64,000 nt of DNA from a bacterium (lineage in GTDB: Bacteria; Bacillota; Bacilli; Lactobacillales; Streptococcaceae): the NCBI GenBank assembly GCA_905221375.1, contig CAJNCY010000007.1, positions 1-64,000 of the forward strand, in the 5' to 3' direction. Below, one piece after another: positions 54,435 through 63,934 of this stretch. The notes beneath the pieces are model-generated. The model did not search any database and was not told the origin of the DNA. It saw only the letters and a list, made by a program, of their open reading frames with translations. Positions within the stretch are counted from its first letter, which is position 1. The number at the start of each line of letters is the position of its first letter. The position numbers and the translations under genes are program-made.

Positions 54435-55885
54435 GTATTTATTAAGGTCATAATTCGTTTCATATTGACCACGAAGATGGTTGTGGCTGCCTGTAACTCC
54501 ATGCTGAAAAGACCCGATGCTCTCGCGACATCAAAGCCATGTCTCTGTTTTAGTTCGGCATTCTTTGCTTCGATTTTATAGCGATGTCTGGCCATTTCTT
54601 TAAAATAAGGTGTTTCCTGAAATTTCTTCTGGAAAAGATGGTCGTCACTTTTAATGGCTATTGAATAAGTTTTAGACTTTGCCCCCTCCTTATAACATCC
54701 TTCCTTTGAAAGGCAACTCTTGCACTTCTCAATGTCAAAGTAATGAGTGACAACTTGATTCTTATTTTGATATTTTTTCCCTGTCCTTGCTTTGCGAACA
54801 GCCATGTGTCCTTCTGGACAGACAAATAGCCCTGCATCTTTATTAAATTCAAACGCATCCTCTTCTTTACGGTAACCTTTTGAAACAGAAGGGTTCAGTT
54901 TTGAAACCAAATGAATCTTTTCTTTGCGAGCTAGTTGAATGTTGTCCTTTCCCGAATAAGCCGCATCACCAATAATAGTCTCTATGTCCAGACTATTTTC
55001 CTTTGTTTTGGCATATAATTCAGGTAAATATTTCCCATCGCTTTGTTCGCCAGAAGTGACCACACAAGCAGTAATAATCCGTTCATCCGTCATAGCGATA
55101 TGACTTTTATATCCATAGAAAGAGCTGTCGGCTGACTTATGTCCGAGCCTAGCCTCCTCCTTAACAGAAGCTTCCAAATGTTCTAAGTCGTCCTCGACAG
55201 CCTCTTTTAGATAATTGAACTTTTGAGAAACAGCCGGTAGGGCTAAGAGTTCCTCGTGTTTTTCAACCACAGCCATTAACTCCTCTGTATAGGTCAACTC
55301 TGCTTCGAGGTTATCTTCCTGAGGTTTCTTTGGAAATTCTATTTTGATATCTTCTGAATGTTGATAAATCGTTTTACGTAAAGCTTTTGAACGCTCCCTA
55401 AGAATTTCTTGGGGTTTCTTGTGATTATAATGAGCTTTGGTGTGAGTGGCATCCACAATGAGAATCTTACTCTTAATCAAGTTGTGTTCGAGTGCAATTT
55501 GAACAGACTTCTGAATCAATACATCAAGCAGTTTGTTATCTTTAATTCTTAGCTTTCTAAATTTTGTCAGAGAGGATGGTTCGATAACAGAATCCTCCGG
55601 AGCTAGACCAAGAAAAAATTTAAAGGCCATATCTGACAAGGAACGTTCCACCACATCGACATCTGATAACTTATAAATATCTTTCAACAAGAGATATTTG
55701 AACATCATAATCGGTGAATAAGCTTTACGCCCAAAATCGGGATGATAATTCTTTTCTAGTTCATCATAAATAAAGCTAAAATCACAGAGTTCAGTTAGCT
55801 GACGTAAAAAGTGGGTTTTAGGAACCACGATATCATACAAACTAGAATAAGGACTGACATCCATAGTTAACTGATTATCAAGCAT
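54428..55885 (-). CDS. IS1182-family transposase
   Basis: A 485-aa, apparently intact DDE transposase. DUF772-like N terminus (YHPDFGRKAYSPIMMFKYLLLK), first Asp in ILIVDATHTKAHYNHK (about residue 142), second in IIGDAAYSGKDN (about 289) and Glu in YKIEAKNAELKQRHG (about 450). A four-Cys patch CKSCLSKEGCYK lies near residue 400. The start region has TGAGGTGAAATAATG on the minus strand. No frameshift, so it may still be active. Confidence 0.93.
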   Translation of the reverse strand: MLDNQLTMDVSPYSSLYDIVVPKTHFLRQLTELCDFSFIYDELEKNYHPDFGRKAYSPIMMFKYLLLKDIYKLSDVDVVERSLSDMAFKFFLGLAPEDSVIEPSSLTKFRKLRIKDNKLLDVLIQKSVQIALEHNLIKSKILIVDATHTKAHYNHKKPQEILRERSKALRKTIYQHSEDIKIEFPKKPQEDNLEAELTYTEELMAVVEKHEELLALPAVSQKFNYLKEAVEDDLEHLEASVKEEARLGHKSADSSFYGYKSHIAMTDERIITACVVTSGEQSDGKYLPELYAKTKENSLDIETIIGDAAYSGKDNIQLARKEKIHLVSKLNPSVSKGYRKEEDAFEFNKDAGLFVCPEGHMAVRKARTGKKYQNKNQVVTHYFDIEKCKSCLSKEGCYKEGAKSKTYSIAIKSDDHLFQKKFQETPYFKEMARHRYKIEAKNAELKQRHGFDVARASGLFSMELQAATTIFVVNMKRIMTLINTK

Positions 55886-55970
55886 TATTTCACCTCATCT
55901 CTAGTATAACAAAAAAGCCATCAATTTGATGACTTTTTCAGTAGGCTCGATGGAAACATCGGGCTTTTGA

Positions 55971-56073
55971 TACTCAATGAAAATCAAAGAGCAAACTAGG
56001 AAGCTAGCCGCAGGCTGTACTTGAGTACGGCAAGGCGAAGCTGACGTGGTTTGAATTTGATTTTCGAAGAGTA
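55971..56073. repeat. RUP element next to the IS1182 element
   Basis: TACTCAATGAAAATC to TTTTCGAAGAGTA, 103 bp, well preserved at both ends. It lies 5 bp right of the IS and upstream of the yidC terminator. Confidence 0.9.
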
Positions 56074-56081
56074 TGACTTGC

Positions 56082-56113
56082 AAAAAAGACTTAGCAAACC
56101 AGCTAAGCCTTTT
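56082..56113 (-). terminator. yidC terminator
   Basis: GCTTAGC and GCTAAG arms (56102-56107 with 56090-56095) followed on the minus strand by TCTTTTTT. Confidence 0.75.
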
Positions 56114-56118
56114 TCTTC

Positions 56119-57045
56119 TTATCTCGAACGTTGTTTTCCAGCGTTGCGATTTTTGTGTTTTTTCTTGCTTGTGATAGCAGTTGGTTGTTCAGGGGTAACG
56201 TCTTTTCGTCCACTTGGTGTAGAGAAAGCACGTGCTTTTGGTGGGTTCTTGGCTAGTTCTTCACGGACTTTTTTGCGAAGTTTTGGACGAACGATATAGT
56301 TGACGATAAACTGTTGGAGAATCATCATGAAACCACCGACAACCCAGTAAAGTGTGACACTGGCTGGTGAAATGAGGGAGAAGCCGGCAATCATGACTGG
56401 GCTCACGTAAGCCATTTTCTTGATTTGATCTCTTTGCGTTTCATCTTCTACTCCGTGAAGTGAAAGGAGTGATTGAAGATAGTAAAGGACACCAGCGCAG
56501 GCAGCTAAAATCATACTTGGAGAGCCTAGAGGAATTCCTAGGTAACTTGCTTGAGCAACACCTTCAGTATGTTGGGCAGCAAAGTAAATTGCAGAGAAGA
56601 AAGGCATTTGAAGGAGGATAGGGAAGCATCCTACACCACCAAACATGCTGATGCCGTGTTCTTTTTGAGCTGCAAAGAGAGCTTGTTGAGCTTCGAGTTT
56701 TTCTTCTTGAGTAGTCGCTTCCTTGAGACGTGTTTGGTGTGGCTCAAGGACGTGCTTGAGGGCGTTCATCTTTTCAGAGTGAAGCGTTGCCTTCCATGAT
56801 TGGTAGATACCAAGTGGCAAGATAATCAAGCGCACGATAATGGTTACGATGATGATAGCGACACCAAAGCCTAGTCCTTTATCAGTAGCGAAGTACTTGA
56901 TAGCTTCAGCCATAGGCGCTCCGATAGTATTCCAAATAAATCCTATTGGCTTTCCTGTGGCTTTATCGACGCTAACACAGCCAGTCAAGACAAGCAACAT
57001 AGCCACTCCCATAGCTGAGAGTGCAAAACGTTTAATAGATTTCAC
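56119..57045 (-). CDS. yidC: Membrane protein insertase YidC/SpoIIIJ
   Basis: A 308-aa YidC-family lipoprotein: signal with lipobox LVLTGC (Cys22), then five membrane segments with the conserved positively charged groove (IILPLGIYQSWKATLHSEKM; key Arg/Lys) and a basic C-terminal tail rich in K/R that can bind ribosomes. Streptococci have two paralogues; this one is not next to rnpA, so it is the other copy by context. Confidence 0.93.
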   Translation of the reverse strand: MKSIKRFALSAMGVAMLLVLTGCVSVDKATGKPIGFIWNTIGAPMAEAIKYFATDKGLGFGVAIIIVTIIVRLIILPLGIYQSWKATLHSEKMNALKHVLEPHQTRLKEATTQEEKLEAQQALFAAQKEHGISMFGGVGCFPILLQMPFFSAIYFAAQHTEGVAQASYLGIPLGSPSMILAACAGVLYYLQSLLSLHGVEDETQRDQIKKMAYVSPVMIAGFSLISPASVTLYWVVGGFMMILQQFIVNYIVRPKLRKKVREELAKNPPKARAFSTPSGRKDVTPEQPTAITSKKKHKNRNAGKQRSR

Positions 57046-57122
57046 TGTTTTTATTCCTTCTTTAAAAATTATACCTTTCTATTCTACTTTTTTTTTACAA
57101 AATATACAATAGTTCTAGAGAC

Positions 57123-57401
57123 CTAATTTGCGATTTTAAAGTCAGGGTAGGGAGGAAAGTTGCTCAGTTGGACATCTAAGTAGCTGACTTTTGAAAAAGG
57201 TGTGGGTCCTTTTCGGATTTCTTGGATAAATTTTGCCATGGCAGCAGATGAGTCTGCTTGGGCTAAGATTTCCACTGTGCCATCGTCGTTATTCCATACC
57301 CGACCTGTGATGCCACCGATTTCAAGCGCCAGGCTGTAAACACCCCAACGAAAGCCGACTCCCTGTACCCTACCTTGGGCAATCATTCTAACCTTTTGCA
57401 T
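57123..57401 (-). CDS. acyP: Acylphosphatase
   Basis: A 92-aa acylphosphatase with the phosphate-binding loop GRVQGVGFRWGVY (catalytic Arg about 18) and the catalytic Asn in GRVWNNDDGTVEI (about 36). Hydrolyses acyl phosphates. Divergent from the methyltransferase gene, 33 bp apart. Confidence 0.94.
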   Translation of the reverse strand: MQKVRMIAQGRVQGVGFRWGVYSLALEIGGITGRVWNNDDGTVEILAQADSSAAMAKFIQEIRKGPTPFSKVSYLDVQLSNFPPYPDFKIAN

Positions 57402-57419
57402 ACCAAACCCCTTTGATTG

Positions 57420-57437
57420 TGTTATAATATTTCTATG
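57420..57437 (+). promoter_or_regulatory. Extended -10 placed for a leaderless mRNA (rRNA methyltransferase)
   Basis: TGT-TATAAT (57420-57428), then 6 nt to the ATG at 57435 and no ribosome site upstream. Confidence 0.65.
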
Positions 57438-58175
57438 ACTATTATAACCTCAAAAGCCAATTCTGTGGTAAAAAATGCCAAGAAATTACACCAAAAAAAA
57501 TACCGAAAGACAGCCTACTTGATTGAAGGCTGGCACTTGTTTGAAGAAGCTGTCCAAGCTGGAGTTACGATTGAGAAAATCTTTGCCTTAGAAAATTACC
57601 GAGATCAGTTAGCCTCGTTTCCGCAAACTGTCTGGGTCTCAGAGGATATTTTGCTAGATTTGGCGGATTCTCAGACTCCACAGGGAATTGTCGCGGTGGT
57701 TCAAAAAGAAGAAGTAGGACAAGCTGACTTTAGTCAGGGCAAGTTCTTGTTTTTGGAAGATGTGCAAGATCCTGGTAATGTGGGAACGATCATTCGGACT
57801 GCGGATGCAGCAGGTTTTACTGGAGTAATTGTTTCAGATAAATCGGCAGATATCTACAGTCTCAAGACTCTACGTTCCATGCAAGGCAGTCATTTCCATC
57901 TGCCCATTTACCGGATGTCTATTCAAGCGCTTCTTAAGGAAACCAAAGAGGCAGCTATCCCAGTGCTAGCAACAACCCTATCTAAAGATTCTGTTGATTA
58001 CAGAGAACTGCCTCCTATAGAAAATTTTGTACTAGTCATGGGAAATGAGGGCCAAGGAATTAGTCCCCTCATGGCTGAAAGTGCAGACCAGTTGGTCCAC
58101 ATTAGTATGAAGGGACAGGCGGAAAGTTTGAATGTTGCAGTTGCGGCCGGTATTTTAATTTTCCATTTAAGCTAA
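57435..58175 (+). CDS. TrmH/SpoU family RNA 2'-O-methyltransferase
   Basis: A 246-aa SPOUT methyltransferase: N-terminal substrate-binding domain (SKANSVVKNAKKLHQKKYR), then knot motifs FLEDVQDPGNVGTIIRTADAAG, VMGNEGQGIS and MKGQAESLNVAVAAGIL. Target RNA not known; the family modifies 23S rRNA (RlmB-like) or tRNA. Start at 57435 is used; the reading from 57417 would begin before the promoter. Confidence 0.92.
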   Translation: MTIITSKANSVVKNAKKLHQKKYRKTAYLIEGWHLFEEAVQAGVTIEKIFALENYRDQLASFPQTVWVSEDILLDLADSQTPQGIVAVVQKEEVGQADFSQGKFLFLEDVQDPGNVGTIIRTADAAGFTGVIVSDKSADIYSLKTLRSMQGSHFHLPIYRMSIQALLKETKEAAIPVLATTLSKDSVDYRELPPIENFVLVMGNEGQGISPLMAESADQLVHISMKGQAESLNVAVAAGILIFHLS

Positions 58176-58229
58176 TTTTAACTTTCTTTGTTATAATCAA
58201 GAAAAGATGTTCATAGAAAAGGAGAAAAG

Positions 58230-58913
58230 ATGAATCACACTATTATGCATGACCGTGCAGGTCTCAATCAATTTTACGCTAAGGTTTATGCCTTTGTTGG
58301 TCTGGGGATCGGACTATCTGCTTTGGTATCAGGCCTTATGTTGACGGTCTTTCAATCTCAGTTGGTTTACTTTTTGATGCAGGGGCGTCTCTGGTTGACC
58401 ATTGCAACCTTTGCAGAGTTAGCCTTGGTTTTCGTTGCCAGTAACATGGCCTTAAAGAATAGTCCAGCTGCTCTTCCAGTATTTTTACTTTACTCTGTTT
58501 TAAACGGCTTTACACTCAGTTTTGTGGTGGCCTTCTATACTCCGGGCACAGTTTTATCTGCCTTTGTGTCGAGCGCCCTTCTCTTCTTTGTCATGGCGGC
58601 AGTTGGTATGTTTACCAAGAAAGATTTGAGTGGGCTTGGTCGAGCGATGATGGCAGCTCTCATCGGTTTGCTGATTGCTATGATAGTCAATATTTTCTTG
58701 GCTAGCGGTTTCTTTGATTATATGATTAGCGTAGCCATGGTTTTGGTCTTCTCTGGGTTGATTGCTTGGGACAACCAAAGAATTCGTCTCGCTTATGAAC
58801 AATCACAAGGTCGTGTAGCGACAGGATGGGTTGTGTCAATGGCTCTCAGTATCTATCTTGATTTTATCAATCTCTTCCTAAGTATTCTACGTATCTTTGG
58901 TCGTAATGACTAG
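58230..58913 (+). CDS. Bax inhibitor-1/YccA family membrane protein
   Basis: A 227-aa BI-1 protein with seven membrane segments; ends with DFINLFLSILRIFGRND, typical of bacterial YetJ/YccA (a pH-sensitive calcium channel in B. subtilis YetJ). Own -10 TATAAT at 58192-58197 and an AAAGGAG site. Confidence 0.9.
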   Translation: MNHTIMHDRAGLNQFYAKVYAFVGLGIGLSALVSGLMLTVFQSQLVYFLMQGRLWLTIATFAELALVFVASNMALKNSPAALPVFLLYSVLNGFTLSFVVAFYTPGTVLSAFVSSALLFFVMAAVGMFTKKDLSGLGRAMMAALIGLLIAMIVNIFLASGFFDYMISVAMVLVFSGLIAWDNQRIRLAYEQSQGRVATGWVVSMALSIYLDFINLFLSILRIFGRND

Positions 58914-58923
58914 AAGATCTATG

Positions 58924-58955
58924 AAATCAGTGTTTTGAGTGACACTGATTTTTTT
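58924..58955 (+). terminator. Terminator after the BI-1 gene
   Basis: AAATCAGTGT (58924-58933) pairs with ACACTGATTT (58942-58951), followed by TTTT. Confidence 0.88.
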
Positions 58956-59025
58956 CGTATTTGCTCTTTCCTTTTCTTGAAAATAGGTGTATAATGCTTT
59001 TAATTAATTTTTTGAGGAGTAGTTT

Positions 59026-60018
59026 ATGAAGAAAAGTTTTATCCATCAACAAGAAGAGATTTCCTTTGTCAAAAACACTTTTACCCAGTATTTGAAAGAT
59101 AAGTTAGAAGTTGTCGAAGTTCAAGGTCCTATCTTGAGCAGGGTCGGCGACGGGATGCAGGACAACTTATCAGGTGTGGAGAACGCCGTATCGGTCAAAG
59201 TTCTCCAAATCCCTGATGCTACTTATGAAGTGGTGCACTCACTTGCTAAATGGAAACGTCATACCCTGGCTCGCTTTGGTTTCGGTGAGGGTGAAGGTCT
59301 TTTCGTCCACATGAAGGCCCTTCGTCCAGACGAAGATTCACTGGATGCGACCCACTCTGTTTATGTTGACCAGTGGGACTGGGAGAAGGTTATCCCAAAT
59401 GGCCAACGTAACATTGCTTACCTAAAAGAAACCGTTGAGAAGATTTACAAGGCCATTCGCTTGACTGAGCTAGCTGTTGAAGCCCGTTATGACATCGAAT
59501 CGATCTTGCCAAAACAAATCACTTTTATCCATACAGAAGAGTTGGTAGAACGCTACCCAGACTTGACACCAAAAGAGCGTGAAAATGCGATCTGTAAAGA
59601 ATTTGGAGCTGTCTTCTTGATTGGTATCGGTGGCGAATTGCCAGACGGCAAACCGCACGATGGACGTGCACCAGACTATGATGACTGGACAAGTGAGTCT
59701 GAGAACGGCTACAAGGGTCTTAATGGAGATATTCTTGTTTGGAATGAAGCTCTAGGTGGAGCCTTTGAGTTGTCTTCTATGGGGATCCGTGTAGATGAAG
59801 AAACTCTTCGCCGTCAGGTAGAAATCACCGGTGATGAAGACCGCTTGGAATTGGAATGGCACAAGGCTTTGTTGAATGGCCTATTCCCATTGACAATCGG
59901 TGGAGGAATTGGACAATCTCGTATGGCCATGTTCCTACTTCGCAAGAAACATATCGGAGAAGTGCAAACAAGTGTCTGGCCTCAAGAAGTCCGCGATACT
60001 TACGAAAATATTTTGTAG
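59026..60018 (+). CDS. asnA: Aspartate-ammonia ligase
   Basis: A 330-aa AsnA, which makes asparagine from aspartate and ammonia with ATP. Motifs: [24 protein letters not shown] and the C-terminal [15 protein letters not shown] lies at about 58990-58995. No T-box leader is seen. It is the counterpart of the asparaginase at 35040. Confidence 0.96.
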   Translation: MKKSFIHQQEEISFVKNTFTQYLKDKLEVVEVQGPILSRVGDGMQDNLSGVENAVSVKVLQIPDATYEVVHSLAKWKRHTLARFGFGEGEGLFVHMKALRPDEDSLDATHSVYVDQWDWEKVIPNGQRNIAYLKETVEKIYKAIRLTELAVEARYDIESILPKQITFIHTEELVERYPDLTPKERENAICKEFGAVFLIGIGGELPDGKPHDGRAPDYDDWTSESENGYKGLNGDILVWNEALGGAFELSSMGIRVDEETLRRQVEITGDEDRLELEWHKALLNGLFPLTIGGGIGQSRMAMFLLRKKHIGEVQTSVWPQEVRDTYENIL

Positions 60019-60020
60019 AG

Positions 60021-60050
60021 AATCGAACCGCAAGGTTCGGTTTTCTTTCT
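60021..60050 (+). terminator. asnA terminator
   Basis: AATCGAACC (60021-60029) pairs with GGTTCGGTT (60034-60042) around GCAA, followed by TTCTTTCT. Confidence 0.85.
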
Positions 60051-60066
60051 CTTTTCGCCCATAATT

Positions 60067-60085
60067 TGGTATAATAAACGGTATG
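60067..60085 (+). promoter_or_regulatory. Extended -10 placed for a leaderless mRNA (rsmD operon)
   Basis: TGG-TATAAT (60067-60075), then 7 nt to the ATG at 60083 and no ribosome site. Confidence 0.65.
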
Positions 60086-60622
60086 AAAATCGTATCAGGA
60101 ATCTATGGGGGACGGCCCCTCAAGACGTTAGAAGGAAAGATAACAAGACCCACTTCGGATAAGGTTAGGGGAGCTATTTTTAACATGATTGGTCCCTACT
60201 TTGAAGGTGGACGGGTCTTGGACCTTTATGCAGGTAGTGGTGGTTTATCTATCGAGGCAGTATCGCGTGGCATGACCAGTGCTGTTTTGGTAGAGCGAGA
60301 TCGTAAGGCTCAGGCCATCGTGGCTGAAAATATCCAGATGACCAAGGAAGTTGGAAAATTTCAACTTCTCAAGATGGAAGCAGAAAGGGCTCTAGAGCAG
60401 GTATCTGGAGAATTCGACCTCATTTTCTTAGACCCTCCTTATGCCAAGGAACAAATCGTAGAAGATATTGAAAAAATGGCTGAGAGAGAGCTTTTTTCTG
60501 AAGATGTCATGGTCGTGTGTGAGACGGATAAAGCCGTTGAACTTCCAGAAGAAATTGCCTGCCTGGGCATCTGGAAGGAAAAAATTTATGGAATTAGTAA
60601 GGTGACAGTCTATGTCAGATAA
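60083..60622 (+). CDS. rsmD: 16S rRNA (guanine(966)-N(2))-methyltransferase
   Basis: A 179-aa class I methyltransferase with the SAM motif [18 protein letters not shown] and the catalytic FLDPPYAKE (N/DPPY). It overlaps coaD by 11 bp; the rsmD-coaD-PDZ protease order is conserved in Firmicutes. Confidence 0.94.
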   Translation: MKIVSGIYGGRPLKTLEGKITRPTSDKVRGAIFNMIGPYFEGGRVLDLYAGSGGLSIEAVSRGMTSAVLVERDRKAQAIVAENIQMTKEVGKFQLLKMEAERALEQVSGEFDLIFLDPPYAKEQIVEDIEKMAERELFSEDVMVVCETDKAVELPEEIACLGIWKEKIYGISKVTVYVR

Positions 60623-61100
60623 GATTGGCTTATTCACAGGCTCATTTGATCCGATGACAAATGGGCATCTGGATATGATTGAACGGGCTAGCAAACTCTT
60701 TGATAAGCTCTATGTAGGTATTTTTTTTAATCCTCACAAACAAGGATTCCTCCCTATCGAAAATCGTAAACGGGGGCTAGAAAAGGCTGTGAAACATTTG
60801 GAAAATGTTGCAGTCGTGTCTTCTCATGATGAATTGGTAGTTGATGTTGCAAAAAGACTGGGTGCTACTTGCCTAGTGCGGGGCTTGAGAAATGCGGCGG
60901 ATTTGCAATATGAAGCCAGTTTTGATTACTACAATCATCAGCTGTCTCCTGATATAGAGACCATTTATTTGCATAGCCGACCGGAACATCTCTATATCAG
61001 TTCATCCGGTGTTCGAGAGCTTTTGAAGTTCGGTCAGGATATTGCCTGCTATGTTCCTGATAGTATTTTGGAGGAAATAAGAAATGAAAAAAAAGATTAG
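60612..61100 (+). CDS. coaD: Phosphopantetheine adenylyltransferase
   Basis: A 162-aa nucleotidyltransferase, penultimate step of coenzyme A synthesis. [15 protein letters not shown] carries the T/HxGH ATP motif and [13 protein letters not shown] and [10 protein letters not shown] complete the active site. Overlaps both neighbours. Confidence 0.96.
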   Translation: MSDKIGLFTGSFDPMTNGHLDMIERASKLFDKLYVGIFFNPHKQGFLPIENRKRGLEKAVKHLENVAVVSSHDELVVDVAKRLGATCLVRGLRNAADLQYEASFDYYNHQLSPDIETIYLHSRPEHLYISSSGVRELLKFGQDIACYVPDSILEEIRNEKKD

Positions 61101-62121
61101 ATGGCCTTTATACGTCATTGCGGCCTTGATAGTGACTTTCTTGGCCTTTGTAGTGCCCTTGCCCTATTATATAGAGGTTCCAGGTGGTTCGGAAGATATT
61201 CGCCAAGTCCTTAAAGTCAATGATACAGAAGATAAGGAAGCAGGTGCCTATCACTTCGTTACGGTTGGTGTTCAGCATGCTACTTTAGCCCATATGATTT
61301 ATGCTTGGTTGACGCCTTTTACAGATATTCGTAGTGCCCAGGAGACTACAGGTGGCTCTTCAGATGTTGAATTTATGCGGATCAATCAATTCTACATGCA
61401 AACATCACAAAATATGGCCAAGTATCAAGGTCTAAAAACAGCTGGTAAGGATATTGAACTTAAATACCTTGGGGTCTATGTCTTGACTGTAACGGATAAT
61501 TCGACCTTTAAAGGGATTCTCAATATCTCTGATACGGTCACAGCAGTCAATGATCAGACTTTTGACAGTTCCAAAGATTTGATTGATTACGTCAATTCTC
61601 AAAAACTAGGGGACTCCGTCAAGGTCACCTATGAAGAGGATGGGCAAACCAAGTCTGCAGAAGGTAAGATTATCACCTTGGAAAATGGCAAAAATGGGAT
61701 TGGAATCGGTTTGATTGACCGTACAGAAGTGACCAGTGATGTCCCAATTCGCTTTTCAACAGCCGGTATCGGCGGTCCAAGTGCTGGTCTCATGTTTAGT
61801 CTGGCTATCTATACTCAAATAGCTGATCCAGGCCTTCGTAATGGCCGTATCGTTGCCGGTACCGGAACCATTGACCGCGATGGTAATGTGGGGGACATTG
61901 GAGGTATTGATAAAAAAGTTGTAGCTTCTGCTAGAGAGGGTGCCGCTATTTTCTTTGCCCCAGATAACCCTGTTAGCGAAGAAGAACAAAAAGCGCATCC
62001 GGATGCGAAAAACAACTACCAAACAGCTTTAGAAGCAGCCAAAACAATCAAGACAGATATGAAAATCGTGCCAGTTAAAACCCTACAAGATGCAATTGAT
62101 TACTTGAAAAACAATCCCTAG
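61084..62121 (+). CDS. PDZ-Lon membrane protease (SepM family)
   Basis: A 345-aa serine protease. N-terminal membrane anchor (residues 7-27), a PDZ domain (about 130-200) and a Lon-type protease domain with the catalytic Ser in [10 protein letters not shown] (about residue 235) and Lys in [10 protein letters not shown] (about 280). In S. mutans SepM trims the competence pheromone outside the cell. Overlaps coaD by 17 bp. Confidence 0.92.
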   Translation: MKKKIRWPLYVIAALIVTFLAFVVPLPYYIEVPGGSEDIRQVLKVNDTEDKEAGAYHFVTVGVQHATLAHMIYAWLTPFTDIRSAQETTGGSSDVEFMRINQFYMQTSQNMAKYQGLKTAGKDIELKYLGVYVLTVTDNSTFKGILNISDTVTAVNDQTFDSSKDLIDYVNSQKLGDSVKVTYEEDGQTKSAEGKIITLENGKNGIGIGLIDRTEVTSDVPIRFSTAGIGGPSAGLMFSLAIYTQIADPGLRNGRIVAGTGTIDRDGNVGDIGGIDKKVVASAREGAAIFFAPDNPVSEEEQKAHPDAKNNYQTALEAAKTIKTDMKIVPVKTLQDAIDYLKNNP

Positions 62122-62163
62122 TTTTTGAGTGAAGTTTCCAAACTAGCGCACAAACAGAGAAGA

Positions 62164-62181
62164 TGGTATAATAGTCAAATG
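62164..62181 (+). promoter_or_regulatory. Extended -10 placed for a leaderless mRNA (DUF1146 gene)
   Basis: TGG-TATAAT (62164-62172), then 6 nt to the ATG at 62179, with no ribosome site at a usable distance. Confidence 0.65.
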
Positions 62182-62409
62182 GTTCAATTATTATTCACTC
62201 TAAGCAGTCACATGCTCTTTATTTATGTGAGTTTTTACCTTTTAGAGAATCTTGTTAGATGGGAAAAGGTTTTAAAAGTGACAACTGAGAATACAGGAAA
62301 AGTTCGTTTATTAGTAGCCTTTTTCAGCATTGTAATGGGCTATATCTTGAGTTCTTTCTTTATCAGCCTATATCAGTTGTGGCAAGAAGCGCTTAGAGGA
62401 TTATTATAA
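62179..62409 (+). CDS. DUF1146 (YwzB-like) membrane protein
   Basis: A 76-aa protein with two membrane segments (about residues 2-22 and 45-65), size and pattern of DUF1146/YwzB, which often precedes murA. Start at 62179 is taken because an upstream in-frame start at 62125 would begin before the promoter and directly after sepM. Confidence 0.8.
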   Translation: MVQLLFTLSSHMLFIYVSFYLLENLVRWEKVLKVTTENTGKVRLLVAFFSIVMGYILSSFFISLYQLWQEALRGLL

Positions 62410-62432
62410 AATCAAATGTAAAGGAAATAAGT

Positions 62433-63716
62433 ATGGAAAAAATTGTGGTTCAAGGTGGCGATAATCGTCTGGTAGGAAGTGTTACGATCGAAGGAGCAAA
62501 GAATGCAGTCTTGCCCTTATTAGCAGCGACTATTCTAGCCAGTGAAGGAAAGACCGTCTTGCAGAATGTTCCTATCTTGTCAGATGTTTTTACTATGAAT
62601 CAGGTGGTTCGTGGTTTGAATGCCAAGGTGGATTTTGATGAGGAAGGTCATCTTGTCGAGGTGGATGCGACTGGCGATATCACTGAGGAAGCTCCTTACA
62701 GGTATGTCAGCAAGATGCGCGCATCCATCGTTGTCTTGGGACCAATTCTTACCCGTGTAGGTCATGCTAAGGTATCCATGCCAGGTGGTTGTACGATTGG
62801 TAGCCGTCCTATTGATCTTCATTTGAAAGGTCTAGAAGCTATGGGGGCTAAGATTAGTCAGACAGCTGGTTATATCGAAGCCAAGGCTGATCGCTTACAT
62901 GGAGCTCATATCTACATGGACTTCCCAAGTGTTGGTGCTACGCAGAACTTGATGATGGCAGCGACTCTGGCTGATGGCGTGACAGTGATTGAAAATGCTG
63001 CGCGTGAGCCTGAGATTGTTGACCTGGCCATTCTCCTCAATGAAATGGGAGCTAAGGTTAAGGGTGCTGGTACAGAGACCATTACCATTACCGGTGTTGA
63101 GAAACTTCATGGTACGACTCACAATGTAGTCCAAGACCGTATCGAAGCAGGAACCTTTATGGTAGCTGCTGCTATGACTGGTGGTGATGTCTTGATTAAA
63201 GATGCTGTTTGGGAGCACAACCGTCCCTTGATTGCCAAATTGCTTGAAATGGGTGTTGAAGTGACAGAGGAAACTGAAGGAATTCGAGTTCGCTCTCAAC
63301 TAGAAAATCTAAAAGCTGTTCATGTGAAAACCTTGCCCCACCCAGGATTTCCAACAGATATGCAGGCTCAATTTACAGCCTTGATGACTGTCGCAAAAGG
63401 CGAATCAACTATGGTGGAGACAGTTTTCGAAAATCGTTTCCAACATCTAGAAGAAATGCGTCGCATGGGCTTGCACTCGGAGATTATCCGTGATACAGCT
63501 CGTATTGTTGGTGGACAAGCTTTGCAGGGGGCAGAAGTTCTTTCAACTGACCTTCGTGCCAGCGCAGCCTTGATTTTGACAGGTTTGGTAGCGCAAGGAG
63601 AAACTGTAGTTGGTAAATTGGTTCACTTGGATAGAGGTTACTACCGTTTCCATGAGAAGTTGGCGCAGCTAGGTGCTAAGATTCAGCGGATTGAGGCAAG
63701 TGATGAAGATGAATAA
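62433..63716 (+). CDS. murA: UDP-N-acetylglucosamine 1-carboxyvinyltransferase
   Basis: A 427-aa MurA, first committed step of peptidoglycan synthesis. The catalytic Cys lies in [16 protein letters not shown] (about residue 116), so fosfomycin sensitivity is retained at this position. [20 protein letters not shown] at the N terminus is typical. AAAGGAAAT site. Streptococci have two copies; the one followed by epuA and endA is usually called murA1. Confidence 0.96.
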   Translation: MEKIVVQGGDNRLVGSVTIEGAKNAVLPLLAATILASEGKTVLQNVPILSDVFTMNQVVRGLNAKVDFDEEGHLVEVDATGDITEEAPYRYVSKMRASIVVLGPILTRVGHAKVSMPGGCTIGSRPIDLHLKGLEAMGAKISQTAGYIEAKADRLHGAHIYMDFPSVGATQNLMMAATLADGVTVIENAAREPEIVDLAILLNEMGAKVKGAGTETITITGVEKLHGTTHNVVQDRIEAGTFMVAAAMTGGDVLIKDAVWEHNRPLIAKLLEMGVEVTEETEGIRVRSQLENLKAVHVKTLPHPGFPTDMQAQFTALMTVAKGESTMVETVFENRFQHLEEMRRMGLHSEIIRDTARIVGGQALQGAEVLSTDLRASAALILTGLVAQGETVVGKLVHLDRGYYRFHEKLAQLGAKIQRIEASDEDE

Positions 63717-63897
63717 GAAATCAAGCTACGTAGTCAAGCGTTTACTTTTAGTCATCATAGTACTGATTTTAGGTGTTTTAGCCCTAGGAATCGGTCTAAT
63801 GGTAGGCTATGGAATCTTGGGCAAGGGTCAAGATCCATGGGCTATCCTGTCTCCAGCAAAATGGCAGGAATTGATTCATAAATTTACAGGAAATTAG
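63703..63897 (+). CDS. epuA: EpuA family small membrane protein
   Basis: About 64 aa: basic N terminus, one membrane segment (about residues 10-33) and a short outer tail ([21 protein letters not shown]). Matches EpuA, which is annotated in databases as an RNA polymerase beta-associated protein. Overlaps murA by 14 bp; ATG 63703 has GAGG upstream, ATG 63709 is the alternative. Confidence 0.85.
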   Translation: MKMNKKSSYVVKRLLLVIIVLILGVLALGIGLMVGYGILGKGQDPWAILSPAKWQELIHKFTGN

Positions 63898-63918
63898 GCT
63901 GGAAAACCAGCCTTTTTT
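63897..63918 (+). terminator. Hairpin between epuA and endA
   Basis: GGCTGG (63897-63902) pairs with CCAGCC (63907-63912) around AAAA, followed by TTTTTT. Confidence 0.85.
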
Positions 63919-63934
63919 AAAGATAAGGAGAAAT

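Larger units (their letters stand above)
54331..55966 (-). mobile_element. IS1182-family insertion sequence (intact)
   Basis: Imperfect inverted ends: AAGCCTGATG...ACTGAAAAA at 54331-54360 and its counterpart CATCGGGCTT preceded by TTTTTCAGT at 55934-55966, sharing AAGCC-GATG and ACTGAAAAA. One transposase gene lies inside on the minus strand. Exact ends and target duplication could not be fixed. A RUP begins 5 bp beyond the right end. Confidence 0.75.

Noticed and set aside
58914..59025. T-box or other riboswitch before asnA
   Set aside because: Only 112 bp, filled by the BI-1 terminator and a promoter; no T-box signature.
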